Part shown: positions 54,101 to 63,450 of the stretch, piece by piece | How positions within the stretch are numbered: position 1 is the first letter of the stretch | Layout: each line of letters starts with the position of its first letter | Origin: Beverwykella pulmonaria | Taxonomy: Eukaryota; Ascomycota; Dothideomycetes; Pleosporales; Melanommataceae | DNA length: 64,000 bases | Assembly: GCA_001599595.1 (NCBI GenBank) | Contig: BCHH01000010.1 | Span: 1,361,392 to 1,425,391 of the forward strand | Direction: 5' to 3' | Notes under the pieces: model-generated | What the model was told of the DNA's origin: nothing | Seen by the model: only the letters and a program-made list of their open reading frames with translations | Database searches by the model: none | Translations under genes and position numbers: made by a program

Positions 54101-54263
54101 CTTTGAGGGGCTGACGAAATTGCCATGGTGTAAGGAGTATATGATGCTGGCTTTCACGCATCTAGGGGAGGTACTAGAGAAGGAGGAGCTGAGGAAAGTA
54201 TATAATGTCATGGTGGAAAAGGAGCTTCGGATATATATGGAGTTGGATGTTGGAGAGACGTAG
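51159..54263 (+). CDS. NRDE2: NRDE-2 family protein (nuclear RNA surveillance/silencing)
   Basis: A single exon of 1,034 codons. The N-terminal 200 residues are Lys/Pro/Arg-rich and disordered. A conserved short segment (SYIVDRKGDLSNLTYGSLNR, YSVPAYRRYGYGCVMG) and ENANTAVTQKNSLLTRRTRD precede the HAT/TPR-like helical repeats (DHPGDLQAWLDLVDHQEAM, SIEKLWTQYL-type units, EELALALWQALLEYN). A basic stretch (KRPAKKPRKDGKKRKEE) lies near the C-terminus. NRDE-2 proteins bind the Mtr4 helicase and act in nuclear RNAi or exosome control. I chose the Met of MASNIPKFASFRPKS at 51159 over an in-frame upstream Met because it starts the conserved sequence. Confidence 0.92.
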   Translation: MASNIPKFASFRPKSKTPAEPPKPAEPLKPEKSSRRQEKPSRSGEPVKPSKEEVSRAPNYKHPRIPEKENQGSYIVDRKGDLSNLTYGSLNRYSVPAYRRYGYGCVMGISSDRRIDRDRTTDQELVLTPTTSRRQERLLTSKHVSRENTRSLRFVKASGDTQKNQDLDYVALSSTRKRKRDTDVEPDDVDYRSIEGKTESVEPSDPDLKYESDTELENANTAVTQKNSLLTRRTRDHPGDLQAWLDLVDHQEAMMGLGRSSFELSSLEKRHLADIKISTYEQALRKFGNGQGSQIKLYSGLMTEAAVAWDDAKLSTKWTEVLTKFPKSLELWTQYLDFVETSFVSFKYEDCRATFRKCLRALQSSTDAVLPETYLHVMVRLTSMIQQAGYQELALALWQALLEYNLLPPIPGADAHTGSKSPGQFEEFWDSEVARIGELSAKGWRNFDADEDPPPVAGPPALAPLDLSEPTYELFRKSELEHMAVLKYPGRTTDDVGEDDPFHLILFSDIEEFLGVLPQETPKLLILEAFLCFCRLPPLPRIGSHQASWWLDPFLRYETTRAYVHPDQPATFTQIVAKYLDCPISYSQMTTELLFDQAFSDRAGPIDISFVRKVLKLLVADTANDEIIGEYLLALEFKYFPTDAFKTAKQTLKYRPTSLSLYNVYGLAESRRGNSAKADQVFGAALSMQKGGTPFATPGSLQLFSSWVWEALRRGDKTEALWRLVSSKGEVLKRSEGDNENPDHTALLRGRSVLTDGYERALLGQDHHSATLFTSLLALLAYLSGGQKAESALHIHEKLSMWFNDRDLSQSPAAELHAQATAQFLIYHATNASIVKPSLIRTTLEPLISRFPSNVILLSLYAANEVRFSVDDRVRGIMNQQFLRSDKSSSIATWFFAIHFEKLRGEIAGSTNHSVRALFKKAEADIGAHSPALWRCHVLFELEEARKEREKRPAKKPRKDGKKRKEETLLEESLTRVRDTFFEGLTKLPWCKEYMMLAFTHLGEVLEKEELRKVYNVMVEKELRIYMELDVGET

Positions 54264-55545
54264 GGAAAGGTGAACTAGAGACACTGCAGGATAGCCATCA
54301 CACGCGGACTGCAACTTCTTCGCCGAAGGATTTTTCGCTCCGGCAAGGCCGACTCCTGTAAGCGATTTAACCGTCAGCCGTGGCGTGTCCTTGCAAAGAA
54401 AGGAAGAAGGAAGACCATTCCAGAAAATAGGTGTACCACATGTCATGCACAAATGTTTTCCTCCCGCATTCGTTTCATCCTTGTGAGATTCTATCGTATT
54501 TTTCAAGTTCGATTTGCGCACCGTGCGGTTGACTTGAAGGATTGTGTTTCAAGAATCTTACACTCGTATTCTGCTCAACCACTCATGTTCAAAGTATGGC
54601 AGTTTGTTTATGCTTAACAGCTCCGGTTATTGGCCTTCCAAACCTTTTTCTCTCATCCAACTCACCTCTCTAACGCTTGGCCTAGTTGCTGTAAGCATTT
54701 ACGTAAAAATTTTAACTACCACGTGGAGGTTCGTATTTACAAAAACGTGCATGATGTAAGAAATGTCCGCAGCTGCCGATTGAATTCTAGTCGACCGTGG
54801 GTTTGCTCTGATGGGGGCCTGTTGTAGCATCAAGCCATCTGTTCTGTTTCAATGGGCTCACCACAAGTATACATGAGCACAAAATTGAAATCAAATATTC
54901 GAATGGATATGCTGCCCACTCTGACTTACTTTCATAGCTCGAATAGATGCAGCAACGAAATGATACCGCATTTCGACATTGACATACAATAGTGGTGGAG
55001 GCGTCCGAGTAAACTTCTGCGCCTCTTCGACGCATATCGGCATTTAGTACCTTAAATCCCTCTTCCTTCGCATAAAATTTCCAGGAACTATCCTGCGCAA
55101 TGAAGGCTTTACTTACGTTATAACAGTGGCGCGCAGTTCCTCCAGACTCCCGTGTGTCTCCCACATACTCTTTTGAAATTACAGATGGAGTGTAAGCCAT
55201 CCTACCTGCAGCCCAAAACACTCCTGGCACTCGGTCTCATGCGACCTTTGAGCGCAAGCACCGAGGAATAAATTTTGAATTTGCTTGACGACTACTACGA
55301 CTGCTTAAACAACAGGCAACGCACGCTGACTGGGCTGCCGCGCGCTCTTTTGAAATAGAAACATCGTAAGCAAATCGGCTCCGTTTCTTGTGAGTAGAAA
55401 ACAAGGAGTGTGTTGGTGGCTGTGGCTGGTGACTAAAATGTGGTGGGACGGAGAAATCATGCGAGGATGGAAAGATGCCGTGTTAATCCGTATGACCTAT
55501 TTTGAAAGAAGGGCGATAAAACTAAGACCCGAAGATAAAAAAACG
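54264..55545. other. Intergenic, no firm gene
   Basis: About 1.3 kb. A minus-strand open frame of 147 codons (54787-55230) has no signal peptide, domain or family look and I do not call it. Nothing else is visible before the TATA box of the next gene. Confidence 0.45.
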
Positions 55546-55553
55546 TATATATA
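55546..55553 (+). promoter_or_regulatory. TATA box of the small secreted protein gene
   Basis: TATATATA stands 115 bp upstream of the start codon, followed by a CAACAACA-type leader rich in A and C. This is typical of highly expressed fungal secreted-protein genes. Confidence 0.6.
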
Positions 55554-55667
55554 GGGGCGCTGAACTTACTTGTAGTACAGCACCAAAGCAACAGATCCCC
55601 ACCACAACATCACAGCGTCACTTCAGCACTTAGTTGTCATCACACCACTAAACTTCCGATCCTCATC

Positions 55668-56120
55668 ATGCAGCTCTCTTCCACCTTCCTAACTTTTGCT
55701 CTCGCGACTCTCTCCTTAGCTGCACCGACTATCGAAAAGCGCGCCAGCGGCTCCATAACCCTCTTTGCGGAGCCCAACTACGCCGGCGCCAGTGAAACTT
55801 TTACATTCGACGTCCAGTTGTCGACTTGCATCCAGCCCACACTACCCGCCAGCATCGATCAGCAAGCGAGCAGTGTGAGACTGAGTGGGGAACATGCCGG
55901 ATTCAATTGTAGACTAGCTTCGTGAGTTTCCTATCTGTTCTACACCGATGAGAATGTTGTGACTTTTGGCTAACAGGAGCCTAGACTTCAGAACTGCGAG
56001 TTTGTAGATGCAGCGCCTGCGACGTGGTTCTTCGATTGGAATATCCCGGATCTTTCCAATCCGGATTACGGAGGCATAGACAATAAGGCGAGGAGCATTA
56101 TCTGCGGGCCTGGGTCATAG
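55668..56120 (+). CDS. Small secreted beta/gamma-crystallin-like protein
   Basis: Two exons (55668-55921, 55985-56120; 63-nt intron) encode 129 residues. A clean signal peptide (MQLSSTFLTFALATLSLAAP) is followed by a Kex2-type site (TIEKR). The mature protein starts SGSITLFAEPNYAGASETFT, the Greek-key motif pattern of beta/gamma crystallins. Four cysteines (CIQP, FNCRL, NCEF, IICGPGS) could form two disulfides. FDWNIPDLSNPDYGGIDNKA follows, and the protein ends GPGS. Function is unknown; size, cysteines and strong promoter make it an effector or surface-protein candidate. The acceptor at 55984 is chosen because the nearer AG would give a stop. Confidence 0.85.
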
Positions 56121-56761
56121 AAGTAGATGTATAGCTCCAGAATATGGCTGGGTTGAATAAAGCTGGGGTAGATACGGTAGAAGGCTTAAACAAGAGGCAA
56201 GCGTTGTAAGGGGATGGAAGGGAAGGATTTGAAGGATGTTTACTTCGTACACTCGCTTTGGTTTAGAGAATTTTGCTTGCAATGTCATTTGATATATCTC
56301 TCATCTCATGATACTTGATCGTTCCTGTACTATAGTAACGTTGATGTACTGGTCAAGCATAGATCTAAGGAAGCACCGATATCTCAGTAAAAGCAATATA
56401 AGTATAAAAGCTCACAGTTTGGGTAGCACAATTTTAAAAGCCTAGCCGCAGGTAGCCTCATATTTACTACGTTCACGTGATTCCACTTCCAACTGCCAGC
56501 CATCTGATCCCATAAAGAGAACTCCCAGTACTTCTCTAACCATGTAACTAGTATACATATATGTCTATTCTAGAAGTATATAATTAACACGTCTTTTTGG
56601 TTACAAACCATCCGTGACAAGTAGAAAATGATGGAGAGAACTGACTACTAGTAACATATCTCTGAATCGTGGTCTATTGTGCAATACACTTGGAGAAGTT
56701 AGGACATGTCCAAGTGTTGGCTTACCGCAAGGTTTGCTATTACTCTCAGGGCTCAGCTAAT
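56121..56761. other. AT-rich intergenic, nothing recognised
   Basis: About 640 bp between the crystallin-like gene and the first copy of the duplicated segment. No gene is visible. Confidence 0.45.
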
Positions 56762-57435
56762 GGATACGCATGGATTGGAAGGCTACTCCCTGACCGAAGA
56801 TATCTCGAGGCCCCGAATCTCTTTGTTCTTTTATGAAGTAGCAGGCATAATGTAGACAAAAGCCAGGCCAAGTAGCTGAATAGTCAGTCATATCACGTGA
56901 TGTAGAAGCTTGGAGGACACAAGCAGTTGAAGAACCAATACAATGCCAGAAACAAGGCAGATAAAATATAAACAGGCCATAACGAACGCTATATAAGCGT
57001 CCGTACCTCCTAGAGGCGTCCACAGAACTTCTTACTGGCCACTTTCCATCCCCAATCTCCACCCCTGACCCACCACAACCCGCACTGCCCCAACCCTCTA
57101 GGCAACACCATCCCTCCCCATCACGTGAAATACACCCACCATTTCTGCCTATTCTTTCCTCAACTATAATATCCTCCTCCCTCACCGCCCCAAACTCCCT
57201 CCTCACCTCTCTTTGCCCTGTGGCTTCGAGAAAGTGTAGTATCTGTTCTTTCTGGTTTAACCGCCAGAATCATTCCCCTTCATGGTTACTCTTATTTTTG
57301 AAATCTGGTCCATGGGCTCACTGCGCGCTGCGTATAGTTGATGGACACAGTGCCCCTTCTATTACACTACTTGAAGGCGGCGCGAAAATTGTATATTTTC
57401 GTTTATAGCTACATTTATGTGGTTGTTGATGAAGA
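56762..57435. repeat. Duplicated segment, copy 1 (partner 61206-61723)
   Basis: Begins GGATACGCATGGATTGGAAG and ends near TACATTTATGTGGTTGTTG. It matches copy 2 in order and orientation over its whole length, with a block of about 130 bp present only here (about 56,925-57,060). High similarity is visible in GTTGATGGACACAGTGCCCC and CTCACTGCGCGCTGCGTATA. No intact coding region is evident in either copy. Confidence 0.88.
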
Positions 57436-58506
57436 AGGGCAACGGTTGTAGAAACGGGTTGAAAATGGTGATGGGTAAAATTGGCCTGTGTAGTTTTGTT
57501 CGAGTTTGAGATCCACGAAGGGGACGATGTTGAGCTTGCAAGAAACGTTTTGTCCTATGAGAAGCATTGGGTCCTAATAGTTAACAGTTAATTAAGCAGC
57601 GCGAAGTGCACCTTCAAGCACTATTCATGAAACGTCATCTGACAACTAGTGTCAACATACCCCCACAGAACAAAGACAAAAATTCAGGAGTATATCGGCC
57701 TCGGTGTTCTTCCGATATTTCAAGACCTGTATCTTTCAATGCCATTCAGCCTTGTCGAACCGGTTATGATTGGCCAATCGCAGCGCCCCATATGGCTTCA
57801 TAGCCGTAACGACGCTGTATCACACACAATGGTCTCTTTTCGATCGTTCTTAAGGTCTCGTTAAGGCGAGGCTCATACGTAGTAGTCAACCCAGCCCTGC
57901 GGGAGTCCCTCTTCACAGCATTTTCTGCAGTACTGCGTCAAGACTTATCCCGTTTCAAGCCTAATTCAGGCAGAGCTTCTCTAATAGGCACCATAGTCCC
58001 TCCCTTTGTCATTCTACAATCTGATGTTTTCGGGATACCTCACCTGAGGTTATTCGTGAACATGCGACAGCCTCATCATACGAGAACCCTAGCTTCGCCT
58101 AGCGCAATTTGACGGCGCCACCACACCCCAAACTTCCTCAGCTCGCCTTTCCTTTCCCCACAAAGCCCTGTCACTTGATATCATCATGCCTTACGTGGCT
58201 GAACAATATTGTGGCTTGCGAAGTCTTGGATTAGCTTCACAGTTCATTCTTGAACATCTCATGCTCATTTATGGTTTTCATGCTCTGATTCACGAATCGC
58301 ATCAGCTACTCCACAAGAGAGCGATGCTAGAGGTTGAACTTCACCGGCTCGTGCCCGGGGGCACCGATATTTCGCTTTGGACATATGTCTCATGGATGGG
58401 ATCATGCTGTTACGACTTGCGAACCAGTCTCTTTATAAAGCCACATGCTCAGACTTCGGCATAGGCCAAGCCTACAAGTTTCCTCACGCTCTAAATCTTT
58501 GAGAAG
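57436..58506. other. Upstream region of the first Cys-rich TM gene
   Basis: About 1.07 kb. A plus-strand open frame of 92 codons (58186-58464) lacks a signal peptide or domain and is not called. The last 40 bp form the leader of the next gene. Confidence 0.45.
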
Positions 58507-59671
58507 ATGGCTGTAATTTGCTTTATCGTTTTGATTGCAGCGTCCTTACTGGACTGTACGCATGCTAATCCGATTGATCCCACTATCACTCCTCCGCCGT
58601 TGCTCGCTCGACTCGCAGAAGGAGATGATTTTGTTGGATATACATTCAATAGCTCGATATCATTCTGTAAGAACCTAGAATACCCCCGTCATCCCGCAAG
58701 TCTAATCATATAGACGAACCATACTCTTGCCTTGGTCTAGATGGGTCCTCAACTTGGTCGACAACTTCCACGTGGGGCTATTGCTGCCCTGTGATCGGAG
58801 CATGCTCTAAGTTTGCGACATCTTGCAGCGGCAAGTATGCGATCAAAACAAATGGACAGAGTGTCGATTGGTAAGCCTCCCTTCTACAAGTTTATCCCTG
58901 AAAGTGTAGCCGCTTACGGTCGGTTGGGTGCAGCAACGCTTCCGGTCATGGGGATTGCAATACTGATTTCGTTTATGCGACTTCTGGCGATTCATATCCT
59001 ACTATGTGGATAGGTTGCGTTGAAGTGAATCAACGTCAAACTAGCTACTTCCGGACGGAGCCTGATATTTCAACTCCTGCACTGTGTGAGTGACATATTA
59101 TAAATCAATGCATTTTTGCCATACTGACAGCCGATTAACAGCGACGTCTTCATCTTCCACCACATCCTCCTCTATCATATCATCCATCACAAGTCCTCTC
59201 CCACCCCCTCCCACAGTAAAACCTGATCCCGGCCCAAATAAAGCAGTATATGCAGGTGTAGTTATCGGTGCCATCGCCATTCTCGCCATCGTCGGTTTCC
59301 TCATCTACTTCTTCGTTGTAAGGCGGCGCCGAAACAACCTTCAGCCTCAGCCGCCTACTTATACAGCACCACCGCAACCGCAGATGGGTCAACCTGAAGC
59401 AATGAACCAACCTATGAGCCCACCGATGAGTCTGCCGATGAGTCCGCCGATGAGTCCGCCGCCACCTATGAGTCCAGCACCACAACCTGCATGGCCCGCA
59501 GATCATAAAACTCCTGCATATACGACAAACGGCTATAACATGCAAGATTCGGGGTATAAGGCTGCACCTATGGTGGCCTCATATATGACGCTGGATCCAT
59601 CGATGCCCGGGTCTTCGGAACTACCTGTACAGCAACCTGCACCACAGAGGGTAATGCCAGAACTAGCTTGA
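58507..59671 (+). CDS. Single-pass TM protein with eight-cysteine ectodomain (paralog A)
   Basis: Four exons (58507-58666, 58714-58870, 58934-59085, 59142-59671) encode 332 residues. A signal peptide (MAVICFIVLIAASLLDCTHA) is followed by a compact ectodomain with STWGYCCPVIGACSKFATSC, DWCNASGHGDCNTDFVYATS and MWIGCVEV. A Ser/Thr/Pro stalk (about residues 155-195) leads to one TM helix (AVYAGVVIGAIAILAIVGFL) with a RRRR stop-transfer. The cytosolic tail has repeated PMSPP units and several Tyr. The design resembles Wsc/Mid2-type wall sensors, but the cysteine domain is not WSC as I know it. Paralog B is 0.6 kb downstream. Confidence 0.85.
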
Positions 59672-60156
59672 AGGAGCAAGCTGAAAATAGGCAATCAGGC
59701 TGAAGCTCTATTACTAGGTGGACTAAAAAGACTGTTTTTAAATATGCGACAAAAATGGTGAGGGGCCTCAATTTAAGGTGTTTTGGGTGATACTACTGTC
59801 TATTTTTGTTTCCAATTTCATTCCTATTATCAAATCTTGGGTGCTAGTATCCTGACAACTATACCTAGAAAATTTCACTAAGAATTCTTCTTACATTTGT
59901 AAACAGCAAGTTTCAATGCACTTATCAATTAAAGCATATATGATTTGTAAGAGTTTTCAGATGGGGACAATGATCATATGGCAACTGCGTTGTTTTGGGA
60001 TAGATCAAGTCAGAGCAGTTTATAAGCTGTCCGACCAAGATCAACTGACTACATTTGGACAACCTTAAACTGTTACATAATTTCTATAGCTCCTTGCTAG
60101 AACTGTATACAAAGGCCAAATTTTTTCTTTATCTGTCCAATTTAACACAACATGGC
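59672..60156. other. AT-rich spacer between paralogs A and B
   Basis: About 480 bp of AT-rich sequence. No gene is visible. Confidence 0.45.
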
Positions 60157-60263
60157 ATTGTGCACTGTTCTTAGAATACAGGTAACTCAAATCTATCAAA
60201 AGCTTCACATTTCTATCTGATCTACCTTAGACTTATACCCGCCACCATTATCATTCCTCGCAT

Positions 60264-60922
60264 ATGCTTGCTTTGCAGAACAATTCCGTTCATTTGATGC
60301 ATCATCGATTATTTATGCAGAAGCTCAACTCCACTGAAGGGACATGTAAATTGTTCAACCCCACATTTCTTCTTCCCAGCATCAATTATGAGACGAGAGC
60401 TACTAAATATTATCTAGACCGTCCATTAACCTGCGATGCACCCTCCTACACATGTTCCGTCTGGAAATATTGGGGTTACTGTTGCCCGGACACCGCTTGC
60501 TTCAACTACATGGCCTCTTGTGGAGGGTCCAGCAGCGAGTATGCTGTCCGGTATGGAGGGAGTACAGGGTCGTATATTACTACATGGTAAGAACTTTTGA
60601 CAAGATTGTCTTCTCAGGTATTCCCATGTTGTACTTTGTGATTGAGCTGATTGAAAACAGTTCCGGGAAATGCGCCACAGACTACATCTATGCTAGTGAA
60701 GGCGCTTCCAAGTTCTTGCGCTGGGTAGGATGTGTAGGGAAAGCTTCAGGAACAACGGTCTTTTATCCCTCTAAACCTCTGGATACCAGCATCGCCATTG
60801 GCGCCGCCGCCTTCCTCGCCATTTTCGGATTCATCATATACAGTATCATCGCCAAACGTCGTAAAAACAAGGCGGCATCAGCACAGAATCCCACAAGCTT
60901 CGTCGATGTGCTTCGGAGTTAG
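60264..60922 (+). CDS. Single-pass TM protein with eight-cysteine ectodomain (paralog B; 5' end unresolved)
   Basis: Exons 60264(?)-60589 and 60661-60922 share a clear pattern with paralog A: CSVWKYWGYCCPDTACFNYM, ASCGGSSSEYAV, then across the intron WCSGKCATDYIYASEGAS and RWVGCVG, matching A's WGYCCP, SC, WC, C-TD-F-VYA-S and WIGCV. A TM helix follows (IAIGAAAFLAIFGFIIYSII) with AKRRKNK stop-transfer and a short tail. The N-terminus as read (MLALQNNSVHLMHHRLF) is not a signal peptide. An upstream exon from 60152 (MALCTVLRIQ) spliced at a TTGCAG acceptor stays in frame but does not give one either. The gene is either incompletely modelled or 5' truncated. The Ser/Thr stalk of A is missing. 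Confidence 0.7.
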
Positions 60923-61205
60923 CTTGAGGAGTAGACAGTTAGATTGCAAGTTTGATATAAAGGATCGCATAACGCAGCGAGCGGCCCACCTTATCAACAA
61001 AACGTGACGCATCGGTTTTCAACTCCTATACCTCAACCACCCAAGATACGATCAATCAATTAGAAGCAGTTAAAAAGCACGCTGCGGCAGTCTACAAGAT
61101 TCTCTGAATAGCGCTAAGACGGCGACGCGACGGAACGGCGGCACGATTGTGAGCCTAACTCAAAGAAGCTCACTAAACTTGAGGGATTCCGCGGGATCGC
61201 ATGTA

Positions 61206-61723
61206 GGATACTCATGGATTGGAAGACTACTCCTTGCCCGAAGATGTATTAAAGCCCCGAATCTCTTAGTTCTTTTATGACGTGGCATGCATAATGCAGA
61301 CAAAAGCCGGGCCACGCATCTGAACAGGTAGTCACATCACGTGATGTAGAAGCCTGGAGCGCATAACCCGCACTGTCCCAACTCCCTCTAGGCAACCCTC
61401 CCTCCCCGTCACATGAAATCTACCTATCCTTTCTGCCTATTCTTTCATCAACTATAAAAACCTCCTCCCTTCCCGCCCCAAATTCCCTCCTCACCTCTCT
61501 TTGCCCTGTGGCTTCGAGCAAGTGTAGTATCTGTTCTTTCCAGGTTTAACCGCCGGAATCATTCCCCTTCGTGGTTACTCTTATTTTTGAACTTTGGTCT
61601 GTGGGCTCACTGCGCGCTGCGTATAGTTGATGGACACAGTGCCCCTTCTATTACACTACCTGAAGGCGGCGCGAATCTTGTATCTTTTCGTTGATGGCTA
61701 CATTTATGTGGCTGTTGATGAAG
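61206..61723. repeat. Duplicated segment, copy 2 (partner 56762-57435)
   Basis: Direct-orientation copy, offset 4,444 bp from copy 1, with one deletion of about 130 bp. It lies upstream of the F-box fragment and TM gene C, as copy 1 lies upstream of paralog A. Confidence 0.88.
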
Positions 61724-61829
61724 GAAATGCTCCAGTTTTCCTTTCCTCATGGTTGCTTAGAAACAACCTAAGTCAGGGTGGATCTCCTCTCCAACATGGA
61801 ACGAGATAATCAGCTTTAAGATAGTGAAG

Positions 61830-62144
61830 TTAGTATACACAAGTCCATCGCTCATGCTGAAACCTGATGCAACTTGCATGGAGAACAAGTTGCCTGAAAG
61901 ATTTGACGGCGTCTATGACAGCGAGGGTCTTGTTGATGAGGCGATAACTCGGCAACTCCTTGAGAGGAAGGCGCTTACAGATCTTGTCCTGGAGCTCCGG
62001 TGGGATGCGCTCCATAGTGACGGCGGCGGGGAAGTTCTGAAGCGGTGTTGAGATGCGAAAGTGAGGTGAAGAAGAGGCGGAGCAGAGCACGTTCGATTTC
62101 TTCTTGTCAGGAAGTTCTCTTAGCAGCCCCTTGACGGATACCAT
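61830..62144 (-). pseudogene. F-box domain fragment
   Basis: The frame contains MERIPPELQDKICKRLPLKE followed by LPSYRLINKTLAVI, a classic fungal F-box, then FRQLVLHASCIRFQHERW, the usual continuation, and stops after 104 codons. Fungal F-box proteins of this type are normally several hundred residues long, so the gene is truncated, or continues through an exon I cannot identify. A start at 62018 (MERIPPEL) is the most likely; the upstream 42 codons look non-native. Confidence 0.6.
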
Positions 62145-62568
62145 GTTCGAGCTTGAGGCTTTACCTAGAACGTGCGGATATACGATGGTAACATGATCAC
62201 TTCAATCTAGTCTAAAGTGCCTAGCGTGCACCACTGCGCCTTGACGATCAACATGGTCACTCCGCCTCCCGATCACCGACACTACCTTTTCAGCCCAGCC
62301 CGTAAACTCTCGTTGCGCAGATAACTTGGCTAAATACTGACACAGCGTTGGACGCCTGACATGGCTGAGGTGGATTGTGGCTGCATCATAAAACCTCAGA
62401 TCATAGAAAGCGATGGACAACGACGTCATTGTCTCGAGATTAGCCCTCGACGAGCTATCTTTGGGAAATGGCTAGTAGTGAAGGTCTGAGGTATGAAAGA
62501 CGAGAAATCCTCCTTCCATCATTTTATCAATGGTAGCCTAGAAGGTTTCACAGTCCTCTATATACACA
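62145..62568. other. Intergenic, promoter of TM gene C
   Basis: About 420 bp between divergent starts of the F-box fragment and gene C. It includes a TATATACAC stretch just before the gene C start. Confidence 0.45.
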
Positions 62569-63160
62569 ATGCGTTTCTTTGTATTCTTCTCACCCATCTT
62601 TCTCACCATCTTGCTGTCTCATCCGGCAGCAGCACAACATGAGATACTGGAGCGACAGAACCCAACGTTCGAGTCAATAACAGGGACGAACATACTAACT
62701 GCCGCCACCATAACTTCAACGTAAATTCCAACCCCCTTCATCCTCCTTTATTCGCTTCAACTCACCCCCCTCCAGCCCAACACGCACTCGTACATCAACC
62801 GCCGCCGCAACTAACACAAAGCACTCCAAAAAGTGGCACTCTGGTCTTACCAAGGCCTCAAAAATCGGCATCGGCGTCAGCGTTCCTTTAGGCGTCCTCG
62901 CTATCACTGGCTCCCTCGCTGCATACATCATCGGCAAACGACGAGGATTTAAGAGGAAAGCGGATCCTGACGCTGGCGCCGGGAATTGGATCAGAGATCC
63001 AAGTTGTGAACTGAATATACCACCGCTGACGCCGGAGGCCACGGAGCTGCCGGCTGTGAGGAGTGATGAGTTTGCTGGGCTGCAGAAGGGGGGGAATGGG
63101 TGGTGGAGGGCGTTTGGGAGGGGAAGTGCGCCGCAGAGCCCGCAAGAATTGCCTGCGTGA
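62569..63160 (+). CDS. Small signal-peptide/single-TM protein (gene C)
   Basis: Two exons (62569-62720, 62776-63160; 55-nt GT-AG intron) encode 178 residues. A signal peptide (MRFFVFFSPIFLTILLSHPA) is followed by a very short Thr/Ser-rich ectodomain (about 65 residues, no cysteines), a TM helix (IGIGVSVPLGVLAITGSLAA followed by YII) with GKRRGFKRK stop-transfer, and an acidic, Pro-rich cytosolic tail ending PQSPQELPA. The layout resembles the tail half of paralogs A and B without their Cys domain. No family is recognised. Because the second exon has no Met of its own, the gene is easily missed by simple frame searches. Confidence 0.75.
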
Positions 63161-63450
63161 TGGAAAAATACTCTGGAAGTATTTAGGGGCGTTTGCGGGA
63201 GCCATTCGTTGGCGATCGGTCTTCGCTGAGCGAAGTGACCCGAGTTGCCTTTTCCTTTTCAATATTACAGTATTGATGTTTGTTTGGAGTGCTGAGCATT
63301 TGAATGCTTCGCACTAGTGAAATGCCGTGTAGCATGTGTTGAAATGTTCATGTTGACTCTCGTAATATTTGTACATGTATCGTCTCTTTCATCAATTTTT
63401 CACAAAACCTCAGTTCCCGATCATATTCTTTCCAATTTCTCTATACACAC
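63161..63450. other. Short intergenic between convergent genes
   Basis: About 290 bp between the gene C stop and the GH43 stop. Nothing is recognised. Confidence 0.45.

Noticed and set aside
54787..55230. Minus-strand open frame of 147 codons
   Set aside because: No signal peptide, TM pattern or domain, and no neighbouring support; likely chance.
56757..57206. Minus-strand 149-codon frame in duplicated segment copy 1
   Set aside because: The corresponding frame is not kept in copy 2, which lacks about 130 bp; no domain.
58186..58464. Plus-strand open frame of 92 codons before paralog A
   Set aside because: No recognisable feature; lies in a likely promoter or leader region.
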